Assembly: GCF_020860705.1 (NCBI RefSeq) | Contig: NZ_JAJBTT010000041.1 | Coordinates: forward strand, 1-64,000 | Direction of reading: 5' to 3' | DNA: 64,000 bases | Source: Akkermansia sp. | Lineage (GTDB): Bacteria; Verrucomicrobiota; Verrucomicrobiia; Verrucomicrobiales; Akkermansiaceae | Shown here: one piece after another, positions 16,996 to 25,731 of the stretch | How the letters are laid out: each line of letters starts with the position of its first letter | Position numbering within the stretch: the stretch's first letter is position 1 | Translations under genes and position numbers: made by a program | The notes under the pieces: generated by a model | Database searches by the model: none | Told to the model about the DNA's origin: nothing | The model's input: the letters and a program-made list of their open reading frames with translations, nothing else

Positions 16996-18057
16996 TTAAT
17001 CTCTTGCGCCGCTTGAACATGCATCCTGCCCATGGCGGCGCAGAATGCGATCCGCCGCCCAGGAAGCGTGTTCCGCCACTAGGGGGGACTCTCCGGAAAG
17101 CGACTTCAAAAAACCAATGTCATCCGGAGTTCCGGCATTCCCCAGCACAATGCATCCGTTGCGCAGCAACCCCTCCCGTTTAATTCTTTTCACGGGGGAA
17201 TGACGGAACAGGTCCGCAAAGCCATCGGCATCCAGGGAAAGCAGATCGCGCAGGGGAATGGAAGCCAGCAGGCGGGACATGCGGAACCGTTCGTCCGCCT
17301 CCGGCAGGGATTTCCGGTTCCAGGGGCAGACGGTCACGCAGGTATCGCATCCATACAGGCGAGATCCTATCAGGGGCCGGATTTCTTCCGGAATGGAGCC
17401 CCGGTGTTCAATCGTCCAATAGGAAAGGCAGCGGCCGGCATCCACCTGGCCGTTTTCCATGATCGCGCCCGTGGGGCACAGGTCCACGCAGCGGCGGCAG
17501 CTTCCGCACCCGTGGGAAACCGGAGCGTCCGGTTCCAGTTCCAGCGTGGTCAGCAGGGTGGCGATGAAAAAACGGGAGCCTCCCTTCCTGCGCACGATCA
17601 GGCCGCTCCTTCCGCGCCACCCCAGACCGCATGCCTCCGCATGGTCCCGCTCCATGACAGGGCCGGCGTCCACATATCCCTTCTGCTCGCCGCCATAAAG
17701 GGAAAGCAGTTCAACCAAATCCGCCAGCTTCTCTTCCACGATGCCGTGGTAATCCCTCCCATGCGCGTACAGGCAAATGCTCCCCTCCCTCTCCGGACGC
17801 ACGGCAGGACTATCGTAATCATAAGACAGGCAAATGACGGAACGGCAGCCGGGAAGCACTTCCCCGGGATTGGCACGCCGCTCCGGGGAACGGGCCATCC
17901 ATTCCATTCCGGCGTGCCAGCCCCGTTCCAGCCATTGGAACAATTTTTCCGCATGCGGGCACTTTCCCGCCCGGGCCACCCGGCAGCCGGAAAACCCAAG
18001 CTGCCGGGATACGGCGCACAGGGAATCTTTAATAACAGCGGGATCCGGCGTCAGCAC
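16996..18057 (-). CDS. queG: epoxyqueuosine reductase
   Basis: QueG reduces epoxyqueuosine to queuosine in the tRNA wobble position, using cobalamin and two 4Fe-4S clusters. Visible motifs are GMEWMARSPERRANP, DAGPVMERDHAEACGLGWRG, and the cluster ligands CGSCRRCVDLCPTGAI and CDTCVTVCPW. A HEAT-like C-terminus follows. The frame is open to an ATG at 18147. Using that start would place only 11 bp between two divergent genes and would run over the neighbour's promoter hexamers. GTG at 18057 gives the same distance to GMEWMAR as in E. coli QueG, so it is preferred. Confidence 0.92.
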   Translation of the reverse strand: MLTPDPAVIKDSLCAVSRQLGFSGCRVARAGKCPHAEKLFQWLERGWHAGMEWMARSPERRANPGEVLPGCRSVICLSYDYDSPAVRPEREGSICLYAHGRDYHGIVEEKLADLVELLSLYGGEQKGYVDAGPVMERDHAEACGLGWRGRSGLIVRRKGGSRFFIATLLTTLELEPDAPVSHGCGSCRRCVDLCPTGAIMENGQVDAGRCLSYWTIEHRGSIPEEIRPLIGSRLYGCDTCVTVCPWNRKSLPEADERFRMSRLLASIPLRDLLSLDADGFADLFRHSPVKRIKREGLLRNGCIVLGNAGTPDDIGFLKSLSGESPLVAEHASWAADRILRRHGQDACSSGARD

Positions 18058-18121
18058 GCCCGCATCATGGACAAGAGAGTCTCCTCTACCAAGAATTTTC
18101 TTCACTCCGGCAGAAATTGGA

Positions 18122-18150
18122 TTGCCTGCACCCTGATGCCGTCTCATAAT
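18122..18150 (+). promoter_or_regulatory. candidate promoter of the ELM1-like gene, near-leaderless
   Basis: TTGCCT, 17 bp, CATAAT. The -10 ends 8 nt before the ATG at 18159, so the transcript would start within a few bases of the start codon. It overlaps the far-upstream alternative start of queG. Confidence 0.55.
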
Positions 18151-18158
18151 AGACCTAT

Positions 18159-19082
18159 ATGAACATCCGGATTCTGAGCGATGGGAAACAGGGCCACCTC
18201 AACCAGTCCCTGGGGCTGGCCCAGGCCCTGATCGCCAAGGCAGGGGGAACCATGGAAACGGTGGACCTGCAGGGACTTTCCCTTCTGGGAAAAATCCGGA
18301 AGGTCGTCTCCGGAGACGAAACGCCGCAGCCGGACCTGTTCATCTCCGCCGGCCACGCCACGCACATCCCCCTCATCTGCGCGCGCCACCACTTCAAGAC
18401 CCGGGCCATCGTCTGCATGAAGCCCACGCTTCCCTGCACCTTCTTTGATCTCTGCCTCATCCCCCGCCATGACCTGCATCCCGGGCGCGACTACACGGAT
18501 ACGGGCATCTTCCCCACCCTGGGAGCGCTCCACCCCATGAGGCCGGACCCTTCCATCCCGAAAGACATTACCCTGATCCTCATCGGAGGCCCCAGCAAGG
18601 ACTTTGACTGGGATGACGAAACCATGCTCAACCAGCTTTCGGACATCAGCATCCACACCCCCGGCAATATCGTGCTGACCACGTCGCGCCGGACGCCGGC
18701 AGGCTTTGCGGAAAAAATCCGGACGGCCGTTCCGGAAATCACCGTCGTTCCCGTGGAGGAAACCCAGCCGGGCTGGGTGGCCCGGCATCTGGCGCACGCT
18801 TCCGCCACCTGGGTCAGCCAGGACAGCGTCTCCATGGTATATGAAGCGCTGGGCGCCGGCGCGCCCGTAGGCGTCCTGTCCGTACCCCGCCGCCACGGCA
18901 ACCGTAAATCCCGCATCCTGTCCGGCCTGGAAATGCTGGAAAAGGAAGTCTTGATCACCGGATACCGGGCATGGAAAACCCATGGCTTTCATCTGGCAGC
19001 GCCCGGCGCTCCCCTCCTGGAAGCGGACCGCGCCGCAGACTACATCCTCACCAGATTCTTCCCCCAACCACACGCCTTATGA
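18159..19082 (+). CDS. ELM1/DUF1022-family protein (probable glycosyltransferase fold)
   Basis: This 307-residue protein matches the mitochondrial-fission-ELM1-like bacterial family: ILSDGKQGHLNQSLGLAQAL at the N-terminus, LFISAGHATHIPL, LILIGGPSKDFDWD, and WVSQDSVSMVYEALGAGAPVGVL near the C-terminus. Two Rossmann-like halves give it the look of a GT-B glycosyltransferase. In bacteria the family often sits in LPS or envelope loci, and here it is translationally coupled (ATGA at 19079-19082) to a GT4 glycosyltransferase. A role in LPS-core decoration is therefore inferred, not shown. Confidence 0.8.
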   Translation: MNIRILSDGKQGHLNQSLGLAQALIAKAGGTMETVDLQGLSLLGKIRKVVSGDETPQPDLFISAGHATHIPLICARHHFKTRAIVCMKPTLPCTFFDLCLIPRHDLHPGRDYTDTGIFPTLGALHPMRPDPSIPKDITLILIGGPSKDFDWDDETMLNQLSDISIHTPGNIVLTTSRRTPAGFAEKIRTAVPEITVVPVEETQPGWVARHLAHASATWVSQDSVSMVYEALGAGAPVGVLSVPRRHGNRKSRILSGLEMLEKEVLITGYRAWKTHGFHLAAPGAPLLEADRAADYILTRFFPQPHAL

Positions 19083-20191
19083 AAATAGTACATCTCGTCC
19101 CCTCCATGGAATCCGGCGGCGTGGAACAGGTCGTCATGGAACTGGGCAGCGGCCTTTCCGCCCGGGGAGTGGAAAACATCGTCGTCTCCGGAGGAGGACG
19201 CCTGGTGCCTCAGCTGGAAAAGGAAGGCTCCCGCCACATCCTGATGCCGATCGGTAAAAAAAGCCTTGCCACCTTCCTCCGCATCGGAGCCCTGCGCGCC
19301 CTGCTCCAGGCCATCAGGCCGGATATCCTGCATCTCCATTCCCGCGTTCCGGCCTGGGTGGGCTACCTGGCGTGGAAAAAACTTCCGCCCGAAGACCGCC
19401 CCGGCCTCGTCACCAGCGTGCACGGCTTCTACTCCGTCAACCGGTACTCCGCCATCATGAGCCGGGGGGAACGGGTGATTGCCGTATCCAGCTGCATCAG
19501 GGACTACGTCCTTTCCCACTATCCCTCCACCCCGGAGGACCATATCAGAATCATCCCCAACGCCATTTCCCCGGACCAGCACTATCCTGGCTATTCACCA
19601 TCCCGGGAATGGCTCACGGGCTGGTACATGGCCTATCCTGAGCTCAAGGGGAAATTTACCCTGTGCCTGCCGGGCCGCATCACCCGCCTGAAAGGCCAGC
19701 TGGACCTGATCCCCGTCATCAGGAAGCTTGTGGAACAGGGTATTCCCGCCCATGCCGTCATGGTGGGAGAGACTAAAAAGGGAAAGGAAGAATATAAAAA
19801 CGAAGTTCTACGGGAAATTGAGCGCGCCGGCGTCTCCAATGCCTTCACATGGACCGGTCACCGCCAGGACCTCCGGGACATCATCTCCGCCTGTTCCGTC
19901 ACCCTCTCCCTGACCAAAAGCCCGGAGGCCTTCGGCAAATCAACCCTGGAAGCGCTCGCCCTGGGCAGGCCCGTGGCCGGATACGCCCACGGCGGAGTCA
20001 AGGAACAATTGGATGCCTTTCTGCCGGAGGGGAACATCGGCGTAGGGGACACCTCCGCCATGGCTGATCTGCTGGCCCGCTGGTATGCCCAGCCCCCGCC
20101 CCTGCCCCGGCAAATTCCGTCCCCTTATAATATAGACGACATGATCCAGGCCCACCTGGACGTTTACAAGGAACTGACCCCTTATTCATGA
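19079..20191 (+). CDS. family 4 glycosyltransferase
   Basis: The 370-residue GT-B enzyme starts KIVHLVPSMESGGVEQVVMEL (Gly-rich acceptor loop). It continues through VTSVHGFYSVNRY, CLPGRITRLKGQLDLIPVI and the donor-site block SPEAFGKSTLEALALGRPVAGYAHGGVKEQL with the EX7E pattern. The sugar donor and acceptor cannot be assigned. LPS or another surface glycan is likely, given the ELM1-like partner upstream and waaA elsewhere in the window. The frame is open upstream, but ATG 19079 overlapping the upstream stop is the natural start. Its own stop overlaps dprA (20188-20191). Confidence 0.88.
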   Translation: MKIVHLVPSMESGGVEQVVMELGSGLSARGVENIVVSGGGRLVPQLEKEGSRHILMPIGKKSLATFLRIGALRALLQAIRPDILHLHSRVPAWVGYLAWKKLPPEDRPGLVTSVHGFYSVNRYSAIMSRGERVIAVSSCIRDYVLSHYPSTPEDHIRIIPNAISPDQHYPGYSPSREWLTGWYMAYPELKGKFTLCLPGRITRLKGQLDLIPVIRKLVEQGIPAHAVMVGETKKGKEEYKNEVLREIERAGVSNAFTWTGHRQDLRDIISACSVTLSLTKSPEAFGKSTLEALALGRPVAGYAHGGVKEQLDAFLPEGNIGVGDTSAMADLLARWYAQPPPLPRQIPSPYNIDDMIQAHLDVYKELTPYS

Positions 20192-21306
20192 CGCCCCAGG
20201 AAGCCGCCATCGCCCTGAACCTGATACCGGGGCTGGGACCAGTCAGGGTCATGCGCCTCATGCAGGTATTCGCCTCTCCGGAACTGATTCTGGAAGCCCC
20301 TGCCTCCATGCTGATGGAAATTCCCGGCATTGGAACACAGCTGGCGCGCTCCATTTCCTCCTGGCGCAGCATCGTCAATCCCTGCCGGGAGCTGGAACTG
20401 GCGGACAAGGCGGGAGCCGCAGTAACTACAATCTTTGACGCCGCCTATCCCTCCGCCCTGCGTGACCTGGAGGATCCGCCCATCGTCCTTTACTCCTGGG
20501 GATCCTGGACCACAGAGGACTCTGCACGTTCCATCGCCGTCGTAGGCTCCCGTATGGCTACCCATTATGGCAGGCTATGTGCCAAAACCATCTCCCATGA
20601 CCTGGCGGAAGCGGGGATAACCGTCATCTCCGGACTGGCGCGCGGCGTGGACACGGAGGCGCATACGGGCGCCCTGGCTGCACACGGCCGCACCATCGCC
20701 GTTATCGGGGCTGGCCTCAACAGGCTTTATCCGCAGGAAAACAGGAACCTGGCGCAACGCATTGCAGACGGACATGGAGCGGTAGTCTCCGAATTCCCGA
20801 TGGATATGCCACCTTCCCGCACCACTTTTCCCATGCGCAACCGCATCGTGAGCGGCTGGAGCCGCGCCACGCTGGTGGTGGAAGCCTCCGAACGCAGCGG
20901 AGCCCTGATCACGGCCCGGCTGGCGGGAGAACAGGGGCGGGACGTGTTCTGCATCCCCGGACCGGTTGACCGTCATTCTTCCGACGGATGCCATGCCCTC
21001 ATCCGGGACGGCGCCATCCTGGCCTCCAGCGCCTCCGACATCCTGCATGACATGAAATGGACTGCTCCGGAACAGGGGCTGCCGCTCTTCTCTCCCACCC
21101 CTTCCGAACATCCGGAACCGCCCACCCCGGAGGAAGAAGAAATCCTGCACGCCGTCAGACTGGGGTTCAACACCATTGACACCCTCTGCTCCTCCCTGGG
21201 GAAACCGGCATGCGCCATCACTCCCCTTTTGTCCAGAATGCAGATTGCAGGGCAAATCACGCCGGATTCCGGCGGATATTTTTCCATCAACCGCAGGACA
21301 CGCTGA
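20188..21306 (+). CDS. dprA: DNA-processing protein DprA
   Basis: DprA loads RecA on incoming single-stranded DNA in natural transformation. The 372-residue product has an N-terminal helix-hairpin-helix/SAM-like part (ALNLIPGLGPVRVMRL, MEIPGIG). The Rossmann core carries SIAVVGSRMATHYG, VISGLARGVDTEAH, VIGAGLNRLYP, FPMRNRIVSGWSRATLVVEA and GSALITARLA-like GALITARLA. A C-terminal winged-helix-like domain spans about 310-372. It is coupled by ATGA to the glycosyltransferase upstream, an unusual partner. No other competence gene except cinA is in the window. Confidence 0.94.
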   Translation: MTPQEAAIALNLIPGLGPVRVMRLMQVFASPELILEAPASMLMEIPGIGTQLARSISSWRSIVNPCRELELADKAGAAVTTIFDAAYPSALRDLEDPPIVLYSWGSWTTEDSARSIAVVGSRMATHYGRLCAKTISHDLAEAGITVISGLARGVDTEAHTGALAAHGRTIAVIGAGLNRLYPQENRNLAQRIADGHGAVVSEFPMDMPPSRTTFPMRNRIVSGWSRATLVVEASERSGALITARLAGEQGRDVFCIPGPVDRHSSDGCHALIRDGAILASSASDILHDMKWTAPEQGLPLFSPTPSEHPEPPTPEEEEILHAVRLGFNTIDTLCSSLGKPACAITPLLSRMQIAGQITPDSGGYFSINRRTR

Positions 21307-21816
21307 ACAGGCCCCCGCCCTCTGCCACCAAGGGGAAATCCAGACACGCATCAGGACATCCTCCCCTAACCGGGTTGCCAAAGGAGCCACCGGACACGTC
21401 ATCTCCTTCCCTCTGTTCATGGTTTTGACAAGTCCGGTTCCAAAACCTTCTTCCCGGGTATAAAACGTACATCCTCAAATATCGTAAAACACCCGCCAAA
21501 TTATTTCCTGACCATGATGATTCCCGAAATGAAACAACCACAAAGAAGAGGAAGCTTTCTCCTTCCAGACATACGGAACATCGTTCACTCCCGCAGCAGG
21601 AAAAACGGATGCATCAATAACATAACATGCTTACATTAATCATAAAATAATGACGCTCAAGAACACTTCTTAAAAAAATAATTATTTAGAGACATATTTT
21701 GAACATCTCTTCACGGCAGAAAGTCTCACCCCTTACAAGATCTATCCAACGGGTGGGAAAAATAACTCGAAATCCGTCCAGGGTGGTTTTTGGTTCCATA
21801 GGTAGTTAATAGAGAG
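21307..21816. other. gene-free stretch, possible unannotated short transcript
   Basis: About 510 bp follow dprA without a convincing gene, and the second half is clearly AT-richer than its surroundings. A 41-codon frame starts at the ATG at 21514 (MMIPEMKQPQRRGS, ends 21639). It is basic, lacks any known pattern, and is not called as a gene. A TTGACA at 21425 has no -10 at a usable distance. The stretch ends in a strong terminator, so something is probably transcribed across it. Confidence 0.4.
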
Positions 21817-21852
21817 AAAAGGCCGCGGATCAAATAACCGCGGCCTTTTTTT
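21817..21852 (+). terminator. strong orphan intrinsic terminator
   Basis: The stem GGCCGCGG / CCGCGGCC is extended by AAAA/TTTT pairing, with a 9 nt loop and a run of seven T. It lies 510 bp after dprA and 68 bp before the carboxypeptidase gene, so it ends either a very long dprA trailer or an unannotated RNA. Confidence 0.9.
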
Positions 21853-21919
21853 GCCCAACTCCCTTTCCAATGCGGAGTTTGGGCTTGATGAATGAAACTT
21901 CTTACTGTAGCAACAAGAC

Positions 21920-22843
21920 ATGCGTTTGTTCGCCCTTCTCGCAGGATTCACCCTTTGCCTGAGCTCCACGAGCTGCCAATCGTATGGGGACTCAAGTGAT
22001 TACATCCCCCTTGCAACGCCTGTCCCCCCACAGCTTTCCCAGCCCGTCTCCAGCGCCCTTCCCCGCCCCGCAAACTTTCCCACGCGCCCGGTAGCTATTC
22101 CTCCGAGCGCCCCGCGCACGCCGCGCTGCGCCAGCGCCTGCGTGATGGATGCCCTCACTGGAAAAGTCCTCTTCTCCCATAACGGCCAGCAGCACCGCCA
22201 GGTAGCCAGCACCCAGAAACTTGTAACGGCCATGGTTGTTCTCGAACACGGCAGCCTGGACAACAAAGTAGTTATCCAGCCTTCCGATACCAAGGCAGAC
22301 CCCACCAAGCTGGGCTTCCGCGCTGGAGAAGTCTACTCCCGCCGGGAATTGCTCAATGCCCTGATGATCCGCAGCTTCAATGACGTGGCCCTGGCCCTGG
22401 CCCGCGACACGGCGGGTTCCGTCCCCCGTTTTGCCCAGCTGATGAATGCCAAGGCGCGCCAGATGGGCATGTACAACTCCCGCTTCGTCAACCCCAACGG
22501 CCTTCCAGCAGACCAATACTCCACGGCTATTGACATGGCCCGCTGCGCCTACTACGTCTATCGCAACCCGGAACTGCGCAACATCATCTGCAAACGTGAA
22601 TACGCCTTCACCCGCGCCAACGGCAAGACGCTTCTGCTGAGGAACACCAACAAACTGCTTACCCAGCACTCCTGGGTCACCGGCATGAAAACCGGGTACA
22701 CGAACGCCGCCGGCCGCTGCCTGGTCTCCTCCGCAGGCTTCAACGGACGCCATGTCATCGTCGTCGTCCTTGGCTGCCACCCGTCCCGCATCTGGGCGGA
22801 ATCGGAAAACCTGATCAAATGGGCCCTGGGGGACGCCGTATAA
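21920..22843 (+). CDS. D-alanyl-D-alanine carboxypeptidase (S11 family)
   Basis: This periplasmic penicillin-binding protein trims the terminal D-Ala of peptidoglycan stem peptides. It has an N-terminal signal sequence with a Cys at 19 (possible but weak lipobox) and a Pro-rich spacer (about 30-68). The three active-site motifs are SxxK at Ser97-Lys100 (ASTQKL), SxN at Ser152-Asn154 (RSFNDV) and KTG at 257-259 (MKTGYT). It is 307 residues and has no long C-terminal domain, so it is shorter than DacA. A -10-like TACTGT lies 11 nt before the ATG. Confidence 0.9.
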   Translation: MRLFALLAGFTLCLSSTSCQSYGDSSDYIPLATPVPPQLSQPVSSALPRPANFPTRPVAIPPSAPRTPRCASACVMDALTGKVLFSHNGQQHRQVASTQKLVTAMVVLEHGSLDNKVVIQPSDTKADPTKLGFRAGEVYSRRELLNALMIRSFNDVALALARDTAGSVPRFAQLMNAKARQMGMYNSRFVNPNGLPADQYSTAIDMARCAYYVYRNPELRNIICKREYAFTRANGKTLLLRNTNKLLTQHSWVTGMKTGYTNAAGRCLVSSAGFNGRHVIVVVLGCHPSRIWAESENLIKWALGDAV

Positions 22844-22864
22844 GCACCCGGCGGCAATTGGTAT

Positions 22865-22893
22865 TTGACTTTCACGGCGTGACCCGCTATCAG
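22865..22893 (+). promoter_or_regulatory. candidate promoter of ychF, near-leaderless
   Basis: TTGACT, 17 bp, TATCAG. The -10 ends 8 nt before the ychF ATG (22902), which leaves almost no 5' leader and no Shine-Dalgarno sequence. Confidence 0.65.
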
Positions 22894-22901
22894 TCCTGCC
22901 T

Positions 22902-24023
22902 ATGTTACAGGCAGGTATTGTAGGTCTCCCCAACGTCGGCAAATCCACCCTCTTCAATGCGGTCACCCGGACCCGCAAGGCCCAGGCGGCCAATTATCCC
23001 TTCTGCACCATTGACCCGAACGTAGGCATGGTCACCGTGCCGGACTCCCGCCTGCAGGTGCTTTCCGACATGTCCGGTTCTGAAAAAATCATTCCCACGC
23101 TCATTGAATTTGTGGACATTGCCGGCCTCGTCAAGGGAGCCTCGGAAGGAGCCGGCCTGGGCAACCAGTTCCTGGCGAACATTCGTGAAGTGGACGCTAT
23201 CGTGCAGGTAGTGCGCTGCTTTGACAATGATGACATCATTCACGAACTCGGATCCGTGGATCCCCTGCGCGACATTGAAATCATCAACTCGGAGCTCATT
23301 CTGGCGGACATCGCCACCATGGACAAAAGGCTCTCCTCCCGGGAACGCAAAGCCCGCAGCGGAGACAAGGAAGCCAAGGCGGAAGTTGCCCTCATTACCA
23401 AGCTGCTGCCCCACCTGAATGAAGGCAACCCGGCCCTTACCTTTGAAGCGCAGCTGGACGACGACGAACGCAAGCTGCTTCATTCCTTCCAGCTCCTTTC
23501 AGACAAAAAAAGCATCTTTGCCTGCAACGTCAATGAAGACGAACTGGCGGACGCCATCAACAACCCGGACGCCCATCCCTACGTTTCCCAGGTGAAAAAA
23601 TACGTGGCGGAGCACCACAACGCGGAAGCCATTGTCATCTCCGCCAGGATTGAAGAAGAACTCATCGACGTCTCGGAGGAAGAAGCCCGTGAATTCCTGG
23701 AATCCCTCGGCGTGCAGGACTCCGGCGTTTCCGACCTCATCCGCGCCGTGTACCATCTTCTGGGCCTGCGCACCTACCTCACCACCGGCGTCAAGGAAAC
23801 GCGCGCCTGGACCATCCCGGCCGGGGCCAAGGCCCCCCAGGCGGCAGGCGTCATCCACACGGACTTTGAACGCGGCTTCATCGCTGCGGAAGTGGTGCAT
23901 TACGACGACCTCGTGTCCTGCGGCGGCAAGGCCGGCGCGCGAGAACACGGCAAGCTGCGCATCGAAGGAAAGGAATATGTCGTCAAGGACGGAGACGTGG
24001 TCGAATTCCGCTTCAATGTCTAG
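22902..24023 (+). CDS. ychF: redox-regulated ATPase/GTPase YchF
   Basis: YchF (EngD, Obg-like ATPase 1 family) is a ribosome- and stress-associated P-loop NTPase. The 373-residue protein shows [18 protein letters not shown] (P-loop), [21 protein letters not shown] (switch II) and a coiled-coil stretch (about 130-200). The C-terminal TGS-like domain ends [27 protein letters not shown]. Its length is normal. The 75 bp gap to gcvT is too short for a glycine riboswitch. Confidence 0.97.
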   Translation: MLQAGIVGLPNVGKSTLFNAVTRTRKAQAANYPFCTIDPNVGMVTVPDSRLQVLSDMSGSEKIIPTLIEFVDIAGLVKGASEGAGLGNQFLANIREVDAIVQVVRCFDNDDIIHELGSVDPLRDIEIINSELILADIATMDKRLSSRERKARSGDKEAKAEVALITKLLPHLNEGNPALTFEAQLDDDERKLLHSFQLLSDKKSIFACNVNEDELADAINNPDAHPYVSQVKKYVAEHHNAEAIVISARIEEELIDVSEEEAREFLESLGVQDSGVSDLIRAVYHLLGLRTYLTTGVKETRAWTIPAGAKAPQAAGVIHTDFERGFIAAEVVHYDDLVSCGGKAGAREHGKLRIEGKEYVVKDGDVVEFRFNV

Positions 24024-24098
24024 CCCGGACCCCTGCCGGAATTCCATTGACTTTTTCTAATGCAGAGAGCAGATTGCTCATAACTTTTACACCTTCCC

Positions 24099-25184
24099 AT
24101 GACTGATTCCGACGTCAAATCCACACCCCTGGCAGCCAAGCACGTTGACCTGGGAGCCAGAATGGTTCCCTTCGCCGGCTGGAACATGCCCGTACAATAC
24201 ACCGGCATTCTGGACGAACACAAAGCCGTGCGCGAAGCCTGCGGTATCTTTGACATCTCCCATATGGGCCAGTTCACAGTAGCCGGCTCTTCTGCAGCGG
24301 CATGGCTCAACTCCATGCTGACCAATGACATCAATAAACTGGACATTGGCCAGGGGCAATACTCCATCATGCTTAACGACCGGGCCGGCGTCATTGATGA
24401 CCTCATCCTGTACCGGATGGAGCCGGAAACCTTCTTCGTGGTGGTGAACGCCTCCAAGATTGATGAAGACTTCGCGTGGCTTTCCGCCCACAAGCCTGCG
24501 GATGTGACGCTGGAAAACCATTCCGACGAATACGTGGGCCTGGCCGTCCAGGGTCCCAAATGCGGAGAAGTTTTCGCCCGGGTCATTCCCCGCGTAGAGC
24601 TCCCGCCCCGCAACGGCATCTCCCGCATCACGGTGGATGGAACGGACCTCATCGTCTGCCGCACCGGCTATACCGGGGAAGACGGGTTTGAATTCTTCTG
24701 CCCGGCCCAAGAAGGCGTCAAATGGTTTGAAGCCTTCCTGAACGCAGGAGCCAAGCCCTGCGGCCTGGGCGCCCGCGACAGCCTGCGCCTGGAAATGTGC
24801 TATCCTCTGAACGGTTCCGACCTCGCTCCGGACAAAACGCCTCTGGAAGCCGGGCTCGGCTTCTTCTGCGCGCTGGATACGGACTTCATCGGCGCCGACA
24901 TTCTTCGTGAACAAAAAGCCAATGGACTCAGCCAGCGGCTGGTGGCCATTGAATACACCGGCAAGGGGGCGCCTCCCCGCGCCCATTACGCTGTTCACGT
25001 TCCCGGAGGGGAAGCCATCGGAGAACTTACCAGCGGCGTGCTCTCTCCTTCCATGATGAAGGGCATCGCCTTGGCCTACCTGCCTGCTGCCCATGCCAAG
25101 GTCGGCACGGAACTGGAAATTGACGTAAGGGGAAGGAAATTCCCCGCCGTGGTGGTTAAAAAACCCTTTTATAAGAAAGGCTGA
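24099..25184 (+). CDS. gcvT: glycine cleavage system T protein (aminomethyltransferase)
   Basis: T protein releases ammonia from the aminomethyl-lipoyl H protein and passes the C1 unit to tetrahydrofolate. The 361-residue sequence has VPFAGWNMPVQY, CGIFDISHMGQ (catalytic Asp region), NDRAGVIDDLILYR, CRTGYTGEDGFEF and LGARDSLRLEM. It opens the gcvT-gcvH-gcvP cluster. The lpd gene is not present in the window. Confidence 0.97.
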   Translation: MTDSDVKSTPLAAKHVDLGARMVPFAGWNMPVQYTGILDEHKAVREACGIFDISHMGQFTVAGSSAAAWLNSMLTNDINKLDIGQGQYSIMLNDRAGVIDDLILYRMEPETFFVVVNASKIDEDFAWLSAHKPADVTLENHSDEYVGLAVQGPKCGEVFARVIPRVELPPRNGISRITVDGTDLIVCRTGYTGEDGFEFFCPAQEGVKWFEAFLNAGAKPCGLGARDSLRLEMCYPLNGSDLAPDKTPLEAGLGFFCALDTDFIGADILREQKANGLSQRLVAIEYTGKGAPPRAHYAVHVPGGEAIGELTSGVLSPSMMKGIALAYLPAAHAKVGTELEIDVRGRKFPAVVVKKPFYKKG

Positions 25185-25254
25185 CACTACTGCGCAAAAA
25201 TAAACTGACAAACACCGCATTTTACTACACTCTCATCTCAAACAATTACATCTT

Positions 25255-25635
25255 ATGCACGACGTACCAGAAAATCTGCTGTATTCCAAGGACCATGAAT
25301 GGGTTGAAATTGACGGAGACATCGGCACCATCGGTATCTCGGACCATGCCCAGGCCGAACTCTCCGATGTAGTCTTTGTAGACCTTCCCGAAGTAGGAGC
25401 CACCGTTGCCGCCGGCGATCCCGTCGCCGTCGTGGAATCCGTCAAGGCCGCCAGCGACGTGTATACGCCCGTTTCCGGTGAAATTCTGGAAGTGAACGAA
25501 GAACTCTCCAATGATCCTTCCCTCATCAACTCCGATCCCTACGGCGCCGGCTGGCTGTACAAAATCCGCCTGGACGTTCCCACGGAAACGGAAGACATGA
25601 TGAATGCCACGGACTACGAGGAATACTGCTCCTGA
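25255..25635 (+). CDS. gcvH: glycine cleavage system H protein
   Basis: H protein is the lipoylated shuttle of the glycine cleavage complex. It has 126 residues, with [20 protein letters not shown] at the N-terminus and the lipoyl Lys64 in [11 protein letters not shown]. It ends with the usual [16 protein letters not shown] region ([14 protein letters not shown]). It is spaced 70 bp from gcvT. A GC-rich hairpin follows before gcvP. Confidence 0.97.
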   Translation: MHDVPENLLYSKDHEWVEIDGDIGTIGISDHAQAELSDVVFVDLPEVGATVAAGDPVAVVESVKAASDVYTPVSGEILEVNEELSNDPSLINSDPYGAGWLYKIRLDVPTETEDMMNATDYEEYCS

Positions 25636-25653
25636 TCCATTCCTCCTCCCTTC

Positions 25654-25686
25654 GCCCCGGTGATTCCATCCCGGGGCATTTTAATT
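25654..25686 (+). terminator. weak terminator or attenuator between gcvH and gcvP
   Basis: A 7 bp stem, GCCCCGG / CCGGGGC, with a 9 nt loop is followed by ATTTTAATTT. The broken T tract suggests partial termination inside the cluster. Confidence 0.5.
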
Positions 25687-25731
25687 TAATCCGGCCCTCA
25701 TGGCCGGCCTCCATTACCTGCCAGATACCAC

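Noticed and set aside
21425..21464. Promoter TTGACA ... TATAAA in the gene-free stretch
   Set aside because: The hexamers are 28 bp apart, far from the usual 16-18.
21514..21639. Small 41-codon gene (MMIPEMKQPQRRGS...)
   Set aside because: No conserved pattern, no supported promoter; recorded only as a possibility within the gene-free stretch.
24024..24098. Glycine riboswitch before gcvT
   Set aside because: The 75 bp gap is too short and no tandem aptamer pattern is visible.
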